Below, one piece after another: positions 48,995 through 63,908 of a stretch of DNA of 64,000 nucleotides. The translations under genes and the position numbers were made by a program. Within the stretch, counting starts at the first letter, position 1. Each line of letters begins with the position of its first letter. This stretch comes from Henckelia pumila (taxonomy: Eukaryota > Streptophyta > Magnoliopsida > Lamiales > Gesneriaceae): assembly GCF_033568475.1 (NCBI RefSeq), contig NC_133121.1, positions 132,898,375 to 132,962,374 of the forward strand, read 5' to 3'. A model generated the notes under the pieces. The model did no database searches, was not told the DNA's origin, and saw nothing but the letters and a program-made list of their open reading frames with translations.

Positions 48995-49204
48995 TTTTCT
49001 TTATCTCTTCAAATTTGAGAGCATTAGTCGCAACCTGTTGTAAGTAATCTATTGTAAATAGATTAAATTGTTTATAGGATTTCGTATGAATAAAATCATC
49101 TTGATTCAAACCTTCGTTTGAAGTCATCTTTTTGTAAAATCTTCTCCTCAACAAAGAAAAACATGAATTAACGAATAATATTATGTCTGAATAATTAACC
49201 TAAA

Positions 49205-49216
49205 GCTCTGATACCA
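49205..49216 (-). promoter_or_regulatory. tRNA-Met primer-binding site of the pararetrovirus
   Basis: The minus strand reads TGGTATCAGAGC, the exact complement of the initiator tRNA-Met 3' end. This is the conventional first base of Caulimoviridae genomes. The hairpin arm 49141-49207 adjoins it. Confidence 0.85.
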
Positions 49217-49260
49217 TTTTTTAGCATAATTATTTATACTTCAAATGAGCACAAAATCTC

Positions 49261-50734
49261 CAGATTCAAGCATAAAACCTTTACAAGTTAAGCATAGAAC
49301 CTATAGATTTCAAGCATATATTAGCATAAATCCAGCACAAAAATTAAATATTAAAATATTCAAGTTTGGTGGTCCTAGAAAGTTATAGTAAATAATCTTT
49401 TGCCTAGAAAATTATAATAAAATTAAGAAGGATATTAGGAATTTTAGAACAATTCACTCTTAATTTATTTTGTTGCAAGTGAATTCATTAATACATCTCG
49501 AGTTCACAATGCCATGGTATTATTGGTATCCCAAATTGGGACCATTCTGTCCCCATTGCAGATTTTTTCAGGACGTATATCTTTTCCACGCGACTTCGAC
49601 GTGTTTCCATCCTCAAAACATAATATCGAATATGTTTTGTAACTCCTGCAAACTATAATAATAATTCGAAAAATATAATACACTATACACAATCGGATAC
49701 GACCTTATAAGTATTTAAAAAATAATCAAATGTCATTTTTGGGAGACGGATATTTGATTCGATCCCATTATTATTTTGTCCAAAATTATTGTTTTTACTA
49801 TATATATGTATCGATTAGATTCCGTCTTACGTATAAAGACATGTAATATCGTTTTAAAAATAAAATATAAAAAAAATTTACAAAGAACGTTGTATACACC
49901 AATGAATATGAGACAAAGGGAAAAAAAAAAAATGACTCCGTGTAATTTAGAAATATCTTTTTGTGTGGTGTAATAATTATGAGGACGAACAAAGTCCAAG
50001 CTTCATTAAAGGAGAGTGTGATAGCTTTGAAAAACGGAAATGGAAATTGAACCCCTACTATTTAGAGTAGAAAATAAATTCAATTGGCAATTTGATTTCA
50101 CTATCCGAGTTCGATTATTCAAACTGAACATGCATGGTTAATGAGATTGCCCATATTGACTCAAAAAAAAAAAAGAGAGATTGCCTAGAGAGATTGCCCA
50201 TAATATCAGCACCGCATATATAATGATCATTGTTGATCGAAATATGTGAGATATGTTTGATACTACATAAAAAAATTTGATTAATACAATATTGACTATT
50301 TGATATAGAACGAGCTCGAGGACAATACATCAAAATAAGTTGAACTAAAACAATGAACCACGTCAACATGTGTTCTCTTTATTTTATTTTCATGGCACAT
50401 AAGAAAAAGGGTTGTTGAAAATTGCATGTAACTTGTTTGAGTCTTCCGAAATTTGATATAAAGTGTAACGATAATCACGTTTATTTCCCATAAGATTACA
50501 ACTATAATCAATTAGTAAATACCCTCTAGTTAGATAACTTTCAATTAATTGATAAAACTTGATTTGAAATTACCATTATATCATAACTTAATTTTTAGTA
50601 AAAATAAAATTATTAGTCATTTTATATGACTTTCTCATTTTTAGTAATTAGATATTTTATTATTTATCAAAATGATACACTTTGTGCATTTTGATATATT
50701 TTTATTTACGAAAATGTCACTCATTTTGTAAAAT

Positions 50735-50735
<1 letters not shown>
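49261..50735. other. AT-rich intergenic stretch
   Basis: No gene or bounded element is recognised. The right edge of the pararetrovirus may reach into the first few hundred bases. Confidence 0.5.

Positions 50736-50736
<1 letters not shown>

Positions 50737-50809
<73 letters not shown>
50737..50809. repeat. (TA)n microsatellite
   Basis: About 36 TA units abutting a hairpin element. Confidence 0.97.
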
Positions 50810-50812
<3 letters not shown>

Positions 50813-50948
50813 TCGATCACATAGGCAACCATCATGAGCAACTACGTGAGCAATAGCTGACGTGACACCTTGATAATCCAATGAGTGATTGCCACGTCAG
50901 CTGTTGCTCACGTAGTTGACCATGGTGGTTGCCCATGTGATCGAAACT
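50810..50948. mobile_element. Hairpin MITE-like element next to (TA)n
   Basis: Arms of about 60 bp pair: 'gtttcgatcacataggcaac' at 50810 and its inverse 'gttgcccatgtgatcgaaac' near 50928. The centre is near 50880. Flanking (TA)n on the left and 'tatatata' on the right may hide a TA duplication. The superfamily is open. Confidence 0.65.
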
Positions 50949-50988
50949 CTATATATATTGTGTTTTCGTAAATGAAGAAGTAAATTTT

Positions 50989-51392
50989 AGGGAAAATTGC
51001 ATATATTACCCTTGTGAAATTCCGGGTTTGCTGATAACCCCCTATGAAGTTTTTTAAGCTAATAACCCCCTGTAATTCTAGATATGTATCTTGCACACCC
51101 TTTTCAGCTAAAAATAACGAAAAAATGACGAAAATACCTCTACTTAAAAAAATAAAAATATTAATATAAAATTATTATATATAAGTTTCATAGTTATTTA
51201 ACTAAATTTTGATTATTTTATTCAATTGAATATAAAATTATAAAAAAAATAACTTAATCATTTTTTAAGTAAAGGTATTTTCGTCATTTTTTAGCTGTAA
51301 AGATTTGCTTGTTACATATTTAAAATCACAGGGGATTATTAGCGTAAAAAACTTTCATGGAGAAAATTCGAAATTTCACATGCAATTTCCCC
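50989..51392. mobile_element. Mutator-like MITE, 9-bp TSD TAAATTTTA
   Basis: A 404-bp element with termini GGGAAAATTGCATATATTACCC and, inverted, GGGGAAATTGCATGTG. Perfect 9-bp direct repeats TAAATTTTA lie at 50980-50988 and 51393-51401. The interior repeats the inverted segments 'gacgaaaatacctctact' and 'agtaaaggtattttcgtc'. It ends 450 bp before the kinase start codon and may lie in that promoter. Confidence 0.85.
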
Positions 51393-51844
51393 TAAATTTT
51401 ACTCCGCTTCCACTCCTTTCAAAAACTCTTAAACAATTTGTCTCTTTCTTTTTCTTTTTTTACTTTTCATCCAAAGTTTTATTTATCTCCATTTTAATAC
51501 TCCCAAACGAAGACATCACAATACGTGTGGTTGCATAAAGTCATAACACAAGTAATCATTCTCAATTTTGACGTGCTTAATAAATATATATAATGAATTT
51601 CAAATAAAATAAAATAAAAATATAATGTTTCTGTTAAAAAAATTAATAATAAAACAAATATATTTTATGGATTTATTAAGTGCCAAATTTCTCCTGGCCT
51701 CCGTCAATCAACTTCACCTTCTACAGTTGAACCCACCATGCTGCTGCTATTCTCCTCCACAAGCACCAACCGCCGCCGCCGTTGACGGCGGCACTGCCTC
51801 GACGACCACTTCTTCTCCTCCCTTACTTCTGCTAAACTTTCACC

Positions 51845-55523
<3,679 letters not shown>

Positions 55524-57406
55524 AACATTTCAAAATTGTGATAACTTTCTCTTCCCGTCTTCATCTCAAATAGACTCGGTCTTGTTGAATCCAATACCTC
55601 TCACTTCTTGACATCTGAAGCTTCAGAAAAGGTAAAGATACAAGAAAATATTCGATTTACTCTGGCATTCTTGGTGGTTCAAGGTGTAAGATATAGTACA
55701 GAATGGGATTTCGGGGATGATTGTGTAATCTTGTTTTTGTTTGTAGAATGTGTAGGATCATGTATTCTTTGGTTTCTGATATCCATTTGCATTTGATGCA
55801 TTTCTTTAATTGAATATCAGAAATGTGTGTAAATCTGGAATATGATTGTTCAACCTATGTAAATGTTCCTTGGGATTTTGAGATCTTTTCGACTTTTTTA
55901 CATAACTGGATTTTCGACTTTTTTTCACCTGAACTCACTGTATTTGGATAAATTTTACTGATACGATCGATTATGTTACCTTTGTGTGTGTTTCTTTTCT
56001 TTCTTTCTTTTTTTTTTTTTTAAAAAAAATGATTTTAGATTTAATAATAATAATAATAATAGTCATCATCATCAAAGGGGTTCATTTCAACCTATCTTTA
56101 CAGACACTACCTACATGATAGATCTAAGGGTCTTCATTTAAAAATAAATGCGATGTTCAATAAAAAATAATGGACCCCACATTTATTGATGAATGAGAAC
56201 GGTTGTATGTCAAGGCAATGCATGTATAGTTAGGATTTAACTTACCCATCAAAGAAAATGGTGGAGGAATTCTGTTAGATTACGCTACTCAAGACATGAT
56301 TTCAAGAACTTTTGTTTTCTATTGATTAGAAGGAAGACTATTTAAGTAATGGTCAATCTAAATATTGGGATCCTTCTTATATGGCAAAAACAAATGTATA
56401 CTAGACGCACACTATTGTTACTTCTGAAACATATATTAAAATTATTGCTAGTGTTTTTAATACTATATGATAGAATAAGCCGGGCCACCTGTCAAGTATC
56501 AACTATGATTATTTTAAATTTTTGATCATACCATGATTTCAGTGATATATCACAAGTGGGTAATTGGGAAATCCAAACGGCAATATCAAAGATCCACCAA
56601 TCCTTAAATTTTAGACCTACCTCCATCGACACACGCACTTGTAAAAAGTCGGGCTCTTTACTCTTTACTCTTTACTCTTGCTTGATAAATAATAAATTTC
56701 AGAATAATATCATTTCATAGATAACAACATAGTGATTTAAAACTACAAAAATATTAGACAGATTTGCATGGGTCAATTTTTGTTAGACAAATATTCTGAC
56801 TCGATCCATGAAAAAATACAGTGTTTATGTTAAAATATTAATTTTTATTTTTTTTTTGTGACGTGAAAATCCGCAGCCGCTACTTTTTTGTGCGTTCTGG
56901 ATAAACCCTTGGATTAACGCAATAGTCTACAAACTACGCTAGTCAAGTAAACCACACTAAGCAAATCCTATATGACAGACTAGTCCAAAAAATTATTGAC
57001 AACAACTTAAACACCCCTTAAGAACAAATATTACTTTTCATTGTTAACATAAGTTCCGGACTCTTAAAAATAATATACTTTATTCATAATATAAAAATAA
57101 AAAGCTATAAAATTACACAACGAGGCATTAATATATAGTAACTATGGAATTTAAAATTCATCATTAATAATTAGTTTGTTCTTCTTGTATTGGTTCGATG
57201 AACGAGACAAAAGAAAAGACCAAGGAAAAAAATATTTGTATATGTTGACACTGGCAACTGAGCTGCTCGTCCATTGGGCCATTACCCTTTCGTCCTCTCC
57301 AAAAGACCCCTTTCTCTTTTATGCAATCCGAATATATATTATTTGCATTTACAAGAAAATTCTGCAACAAAATCATTATTTTCCATATTCAACCAATCAA
57401 TAAACG
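55524..57406. other. 3' UTR of the kinase gene, then intergenic DNA
   Basis: The first 250-350 bases are probably kinase 3' UTR. Beyond that are a T-rich run near 55995-56025 and (TAA)n at 56042-56061. No further gene is seen. The HPP promoter should lie in the last few hundred bases. Confidence 0.6.
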
Positions 57407-59973
57407 ATGATGATGGGCGTGCAAATTCAGACCAGTCATGCCCCTGTTAGTCATCTGTTGTTGTCGAAAAATTTTCTGCCCACGCCCCATGGATTGTTTT
57501 TTCCTCGTAATTCGACCGCTGGGAAATGCGGCGAAGGCAGAGAAATCAAGAATCTTAATGGGTTTTCATCCGCGGAAGGGATAAAAAGAGGAGGGCTGTG
57601 TGTAGCGTCATCATCGAGCAATGTGGCCGCACCAATGTGGGATGGCTGGACTCCCGAGAAGAGCTCCAAAGCTCCTTCACTTAGTGATATAGTTTGGCCT
57701 TCTGCAGGTAAAAGTTGTGTTATTTAGAAGTTTGTTTTTGCTGGTGTTTTGTGTGTAGATATGGGTTTCTTCTCTCTTTTCTTTTGCATAAACGTGGGAC
57801 GAAATTGTTTGCAGCAAGCTCTATATAAATGTTTATGGAAGGAGCCTCGGGATGGGGGAGAATTGCTAACTTAATTGATAAAAAACTATCATTTATGTGC
57901 CTTGCTCATAATATATTGCTTACACTCCATGCGTTTTTTTTATTTATCAAGTACTAGCTGTTTATTCCAGTCCCCGAGATCAAACTCTTGGTTCGTCAAC
58001 CACTGCAATTTTTTAGTTCTAAGGTCTTTTTATACTGGGTAGAGTACAGTACTGTCTGACCTTGATAAATGTGCAGTTTGTGGTTAACAAAAGTTATGCG
58101 TTAGAATTTTGATCTTACCCGATTGCTAAGCGAGTATGAACCACTGACTTCAAGCTTTTCGAGCTGCTCCAGCGTTCGAAAGTTATGAATTTATGATTTG
58201 GTGGTGGTTTGTTCTGGACAGGGGCATTTGCAGCCATGGCCATACTGGGAAAGGTGGATCAAATGCTAGCACCCAAAGGCATTTCGATCACAGTTGCGCC
58301 ACTGGGAGCGGTTTGTGCCGTTCTCTTTGCCACCCCTTCTTCTCCTGGTGCCAGGGTATGCAGCTTTGGAATTCTTTTCTTTCTATTCCATCGACTGAAC
58401 TCTGGCTGAAAGCCCTTTGTATCTCGTGGCACTGGTTTAATAAAAGAATGTGGAAAAATCGTGTAGTTGGTAATACCAATGCTAAGTATATTTACCTTTT
58501 CACATACTGTAGCTTTCAGAGTCTTGTCTTATGCTGCTTCAGTTAAGGTTTTAATTTCAACCATTGCGTATCCAAAAAGTTATGAAAACGGCCATAAAAC
58601 CGCGGTGGAACTAAGGGGGTGGTGGCATGGGCGATCACTCCCCTTTCCCTCCTAACCTTTCCTTAAAGGCTTATATATTCTGTATATCATGTGAAAAAAA
58701 AAAATGATTTTTTTCCCTCTAAATGTTTTGGGGTTTTAGTTTCGCCCTCACCATTCCCATGTGAAATTCTGATTCCTTAATGGGAACCTAGAGTACATAG
58801 CCATCAAAAGGGTTTTATGAATCTCTCAAATCGATTTCTTAAAAATCTAAATAACTAGTAATTCCCTGCTTTACAAAACTCTAGTTTCCTTGAATCATGG
58901 TAGTTATTTTCATACAATCTTGGTCTCATCTTGCAGAAATACAATGTATTTGTGGCTCAAATTGGTTGTGCAGCAATAGGTGTTTTGGCATTCTCAGTCT
59001 TCGGTCCAGGTTGGCTAGCTCGGAGCACAGCTGTGGCTGCTGCTTTAGCCTTCATGATTTGCACTCGTGCAGTACATCCACCAGGCAATATTTTGATGAA
59101 TAAACTCTCCTAAGTGCATCTTTTCCTGAAAACGACGACATTTCTCTTACATTTACAAGTTCTTGAACTGCTAAGAACGAGTTTTTTCTATTTTTTTCAG
59201 CTGCGAGCTTGCCATTACTTTTCATTGATGGAATTAAGCTTCATCATCTGAACTTTTGGTATGCTTTGTTTCCTGGTGCAACTGGATGCATCCTCTTGTG
59301 TCTGATTGTAAGTTTCTTTAGAATTCCTTGCTCCTACAATGCTTGAAAGTTTTCATCTTGCTTAACTCAAGGTGTAGTTGAAAAGGTCGTGTTTGATTTA
59401 GTTTTCCTCATCTCTCCCCTATCAGTGAAAGAGTGCGATCTATGGAATTTCATAGTTATTGTCAAAGCATAAAATTGTTGTTTGTGCCATAACTTTCGAA
59501 GAAAGTAGTTTCAACATGGAACACAATCCCCATATATTTCATTACGTGTAAATGCTGAATATTAGTTGGATTTCCCTATCCTCAACACATATGTATTGCA
59601 CTATAAAGTATAAAACTATTCATCATTTCAACTCTCCCAAGCTCTAGTTTTTCGAAAAAGTGGTTTCAACCGACATATCGGACCCAACCTGGATGGGTTC
59701 CTGCCAATGGACCAAACCTCAGGGTGTTTTCTGTGTTACATACCCGACAGCAGACATCTCTACTCGGGATTTCAGTCTATGTGTGCTCCCATTTCTTAGA
59801 TTGTTTCATATTCATTTCAGAGATATATGTCATTCATAACTTTTATACGAGAATAGTAGATAACATACTTTTACAAACCCCATATACGACTCATGAATAC
59901 TATCTGATTACATTTTCGTGCTACGGTGCAGCAAGAGATGGTATGTTACTTGAAGGACAATGCCAGATTTTGA
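57407..59973 (+). CDS. NITR2: HPP-family plastid membrane protein, nitrite transporter type (5 exons)
   Basis: Exons 57407-57707, 58222-58355, 58937-59084, 59201-59307 and 59932-59973 join in phase to 243 aa. The first 90 or so residues are Ser/Arg-rich without acidic clusters and look like a chloroplast transit peptide. Then come about four membrane segments: GAFAAMAILG (about 101), VAPLGAVCAVLF, FVAQIGCAAIGVLAFSVFG and STAVAAALAFMICT. The signature HPP motif (AVHPPAASLPLLF) follows, and a last hydrophobic segment ends ...EMVCYLKDNARF. Arabidopsis HPP relatives in the plastid envelope carry nitrite into chloroplasts; the substrate here is inferred. Three ATGs in a row start the frame. The third intron uses a GC donor. 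The last exon codes only 13 residues. Confidence 0.92.
59085..59200 (+). other. GC-AG intron of the HPP gene
   Basis: The donor reads CCACCAG|GCAATA and the acceptor TTTTTTTCAG|CTGCG. Only this GC donor keeps the HPP-A-A coding junction in phase, splitting the alanine codon after the HPP motif. No GT nearby gives an open frame. Confidence 0.8.
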
Positions 59974-60716
59974 TTCTCGGAGTTGTGCAGGCTTCATCTT
60001 TCCATTTCTTAAAATGTACATCAAATTTTAGAAGTTTCAAAAAGGCATGACAATGGTTTGCTAACCCCAACTGTATGTATGCACAAAGTGTAGCTTCAAA
60101 TGTGTAAATAAAACACCGAATATTCTTCCATTGAAGTTGTTCTGGTGAAGATAAGCATCATATCCGAAAGGTGAGCTAGCACTTTCAACGGGTTGGATCG
60201 GGGACAAGGTTGACTTATCGCCTCGCCTCGCCTCGCCCCCGTCGTCATTGCTAATATTCTTTGTATCATTCTGATCTTGCTGAAAGGACCATGTTCAATG
60301 CTAACAATATGAATTGGTTCGAGCATGAGCTTCTTAGCTTGACCTTGAAAATTAATTGTTTCCATGAATTTGTGAGCTATTGAATAAATAAATTGGGTTC
60401 ATATTCAGTTGAATTATAATAAAAATATTTTAGATTGATCAGAGCAAATTAGCAATACCAAAAAAAATCACTATTTAAGATGCCTCAAAAAACTTGTGGG
60501 GTCATTCTATTAGTATGATTCTTTTAAGTTCTTGCGTCGACAGATTTGAGATAATTTATTTTCAAATTGAATGATTTGCATTTTGCAGGATATACAAAAT
60601 TGAATAATTTTTTATCCACTCCATATCATTTAAATTTCAATATTACTTGTGTAATTTGAAATCAAGTTCTATAATCCCTCTCCAAATTAAATCAAATTAC
60701 CACTGCAAATCTTTAC
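59974..60716. other. 3' UTR of the HPP gene and intergenic DNA
   Basis: Downstream sequence to about 60120 is probably 3' UTR, with 'aataaa'-type signals near 60107. 'cgcctcgcctcgcctcgccc' lies at about 60218. A minus-strand frame at 60096-60365 has no recognisable domain and is not called. Confidence 0.5.
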
Positions 60717-62321
60717 TCCATTTGGTATCCTTGATAAATCCGGGATTGTTTTACAAGCCCATGTTTGTTTTAATTTTTGAGCTTAGATAAGGACCTGGAT
60801 TGATAGAAAACCACATTAACACTTTGATAACTCATCCACCTCTTTTTCAATGGATTAAATTTGTCTCATGGATTACACAAGTCATTTACAAAATTATCTC
60901 TTCAATAATTGATGGGTTTGAGGAAAAAGATTTGGGTGAGAAAGGAGGATATTTTGGTCCACCTAAATAATATATACTAACTTATCCCACCTTTAAAAAT
61001 CACACCAAACATAAAAATAAACTATCAATACATACATATCTTTCCTTATCAACCACTTATCAATCAATCTTTTAATCCAAGAGTTATCTCATCCTTGTAT
61101 CAAACGAGGCAGGGCTCCGTTTGGTATCCTTGATAAATCCGGGATTGTTTTACAATCCATGCTTGTTTTAATTTTTGAGCTTAGATAAGGACCTGTATTG
61201 ATAGAAGACCACATTAACACTTTGAACACCCATCTACCTCTTTTTCAATGGATTAAATTTGTTTCATGGATTACACAAGTCATTTACAAAACTATCCCTT
61301 CAATAATTGATGGGTTTGAGGAAGAAGATTTGGATGAGAAAGGAGGTTATTTTGGTCCACCTAAATAATATATACTAACTTATCCCACCTTTAAAAATCA
61401 CAACAAACATAAAAATAAACTATCAATACATACATATCTTTCCTTATCAACCACTTATCAATCAATCTTCTAATCCAAGAGTTATCTCATCCTTGTATAC
61501 GGCTCCGTTTGGTATCCTTGATAAATCCGGGATTGTTTTACAAGCCCATGTTTGTTTTAATTTTTGAGCTTAGATAAGGACCTGGATTGATAGAATACCA
61601 CATTAACACTTTGATAACTCATCCACCTCTTTTTCAATGGATTAAATTTGTCTCATGGATTACGCAAGTCATTTACAAAACTATCCCTTCAATAATTGAT
61701 GGGTTTGAGGAAGAAGATTTGAGCGAAAAAGAAGGGTATTTTGGTCCACCTAAATAATATATACTAACTTATCCCAACTTTAAAAATCACAACAAACATA
61801 AAAATAAACTATCAATACATACATATCTTTCCTTATCAACCACTTATCAATCAATCTTCTAATCCAAGAGTTATCTCATCCTTGTATACGGCTCCGTTTG
61901 GTATCCTTGATAAATCCAGGATTGTTTTACAAGCCCATGTTTGTTTTAATTTTTGAGCTTAGATAAGGACCTGGATTGATAGAAGACCACATCAATACTT
62001 TGATAACTCATCCACCTCTTTTTCAATGGATTAAATTTGTCTCATGGATTATACAAGTCATTTACAAAACTATCCCTTCAATAATTGATGGGTTTGAGGA
62101 AGAAGATTTGAGTGAGAAAAGGAGGGTATTTTGGTCCACCTAAATAATATATACTAACTTATCCCACCTTTAAAAATCACAACAAACATAAAAATAAACT
62201 ATCATTACATATATATCTTTTCTTATCAACCACTTATCAATCAATCTCTAATCCAAGAGTTATATATAAACTATCAATACATACATATTTTTCCTTATCA
62301 ACCACTTATCAATCAATCTGA
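60717..62321. repeat. Tandem array of four 389-bp MITE-like units
   Basis: Units start at about 60717, 61112, 61501 and 61890, plus a short tail at 62262-62321. Each opens 'ctccgtttggtatccttgat' and closes 'gttatctcatccttgtat'. In unit 1 the end extends to 'caaacgaggcag', the inverted counterpart of the opening. Units 2 and 3 run straight into the next 'acggctccg', so their outer inverted ends are trimmed. The 389-bp spacing of units 2-4 is exact. There is no coding capacity. Confidence 0.9.
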
Positions 62322-62870
62322 ATCATCTGTGTCTAGATATTTCTTTTCTTTTGCACCAAAATTTCGTTTTATATGTATACATTTTGAACTTGAGAGAAAT
62401 AATTGCATGAACAGTTGATTGATTATGCATCCATACATAAAATAAATATAATAAACAAACAATTGTCAATATAATTTTTTTTAAATAAATTAAATAATTA
62501 ATAATGTATAATCTTGTTTATGATAAACCACTATAAGAATTTGTAGGAATAAAATTCAGATCCATCTACATTCAAATATCTTTTAATTCAAAAACCTCAT
62601 ATGAAATGGTTGCAGAAATCAATTTCTGATTTGAATTCAACTCGATCCAAGAAAAAAAATATTATTTTTTATTATAAATATTTGTCCATCGACTAGTTGT
62701 GTATTTTCAAAATTTGGAAAATAAAGGTGAAAGGACGACGAATAAATTTCATATGTTTGAGTTGGATCCCGATTAACCCTACACTAATTAAATCCTATTA
62801 ACATCTCATGCGACTTGGAATAAAATAAGAATAAAGACCCATTGCGTTGACAAGCATAAGCTGAATAACA
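62322..62870. other. AT-rich intergenic stretch
   Basis: Nothing identifiable. Confidence 0.6.
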
Positions 62871-62966
<96 letters not shown>

Positions 62967-62967
62967 T
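62871..62967. repeat. (ATT)n microsatellite, about 32 units
   Basis: Uninterrupted ATT repeat of about 97 bp. It creates a poly-asparagine frame on the minus strand that is an artefact. Confidence 0.97.
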
Positions 62968-63908
62968 AATCTGCAAATTGCCATTTCCCACCAAATCCAA
63001 TTTTTTAGATGGATTTCAATTTTTTTTCTCAGTATGGTAATGGAAGTATTTTTTAAAGTGAATTTCAGTCCGATTCCATATAAGTTATGCAATATTAATA
63101 GTAAAGTTATTTGAAATTTCATTACTTCAATTTTTCTCAAATCAAATTCATCCATTAAAACACTACCAGAATGTATTTAGCAATCTATAGTACATGTCCA
63201 CATTATGTATTCCAAGTCACATGCCACAATCGATGGTGCCTTTTCCCCAATATATTCTTAGCTCATCTAAAGTTTCCATTAGAGCAGTACCTCAACTGAA
63301 ACCAAAAGTTGTTACTTTTGGCCTTTGGACTCAGATGGGATCAAGATCTTGGGAGGCAATATCGCAATTCGTTTGTTTTTTTATGAGTTATTTTATATGT
63401 ATTGTGAAAGTTATACAAATTTATACGTTATTCCTAAATGCACAAAAAATATTTTAAAATAAATTTTGTAATTTTAAAAGTAATATGTAATCGTGCATAG
63501 ATTTGCTCTGATCAATACTATGCGGCATCTTCCAACTTCTTAACACATTGTCTTCTTGATCTTGCCAAACGCGCTTTCGGGTCGACGGCGCGGCCTATGG
63601 TCACTTCCTCCACAAGATTCATAGCCAAAAAGAATTCGAAGAACAAAGAACATATTTATATTCCAACACGGGACAGGACCGAATGCTAGACACGAATTTG
63701 TCCTCTCATTTGTCATAAAAAAATCAGATTCTAAGCGAGTCCAATCCACAAAACATTGTGCCAAAACAAGAGTACATACAATAGGAGTATTAGCTACTTC
63801 GAACATAGCCAGAAAAACGAAACATGAACATGTATTGTCACATGTACTGTCATATTATAGTGCCATAAAGAAACTTGAACAAGATAAAATATATACACCA
63901 GGCGGAAC
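62968..63908. other. Intergenic DNA and probable 3' UTR of the right-edge gene
   Basis: No coding exon is seen. The part nearest 63908 would be the 3' UTR of the minus-strand gene that enters at the window edge. Confidence 0.5.

Larger units (their letters stand above)
41900..49260 (-). mobile_element. Endogenous pararetrovirus (Caulimoviridae), degenerate
   Basis: About 7.3 kb carries the whole gene set of a plant pararetrovirus on the minus strand: a small coiled-coil ORF, capsid-like, movement, virion-associated-like, protease-RT-RNase H, a downstream ORF, then a promoter and leader. There are no LTRs, no integrase and no detectable TSD. This separates it from the retrotransposons nearby. 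A tRNA-Met primer site lies at one end. The capsid-before-movement order and the separate downstream ORF resemble cavemo-/solendovirus-type genomes; the genus is inference. Many stops and at least one frameshift show it cannot express complete proteins. Ends are approximate. Confidence 0.88.

Noticed and set aside
41900..49260. Reading the 7-kb-spaced inverted repeat as transposon terminal inverted repeats
   Set aside because: The arms lie inside the viral leader and primer-site region, not at demonstrable ends, and no TSD flanks them. Leader pairing explains them better.
60096..60365. 89-aa minus-strand frame behind the HPP gene
   Set aside because: It overlaps the probable 3' UTR, has no domain, and its composition is unlike coding sequence.
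62784..63155. Minus-strand frame with long poly-asparagine
   Set aside because: Product of the (ATT)n repeat.
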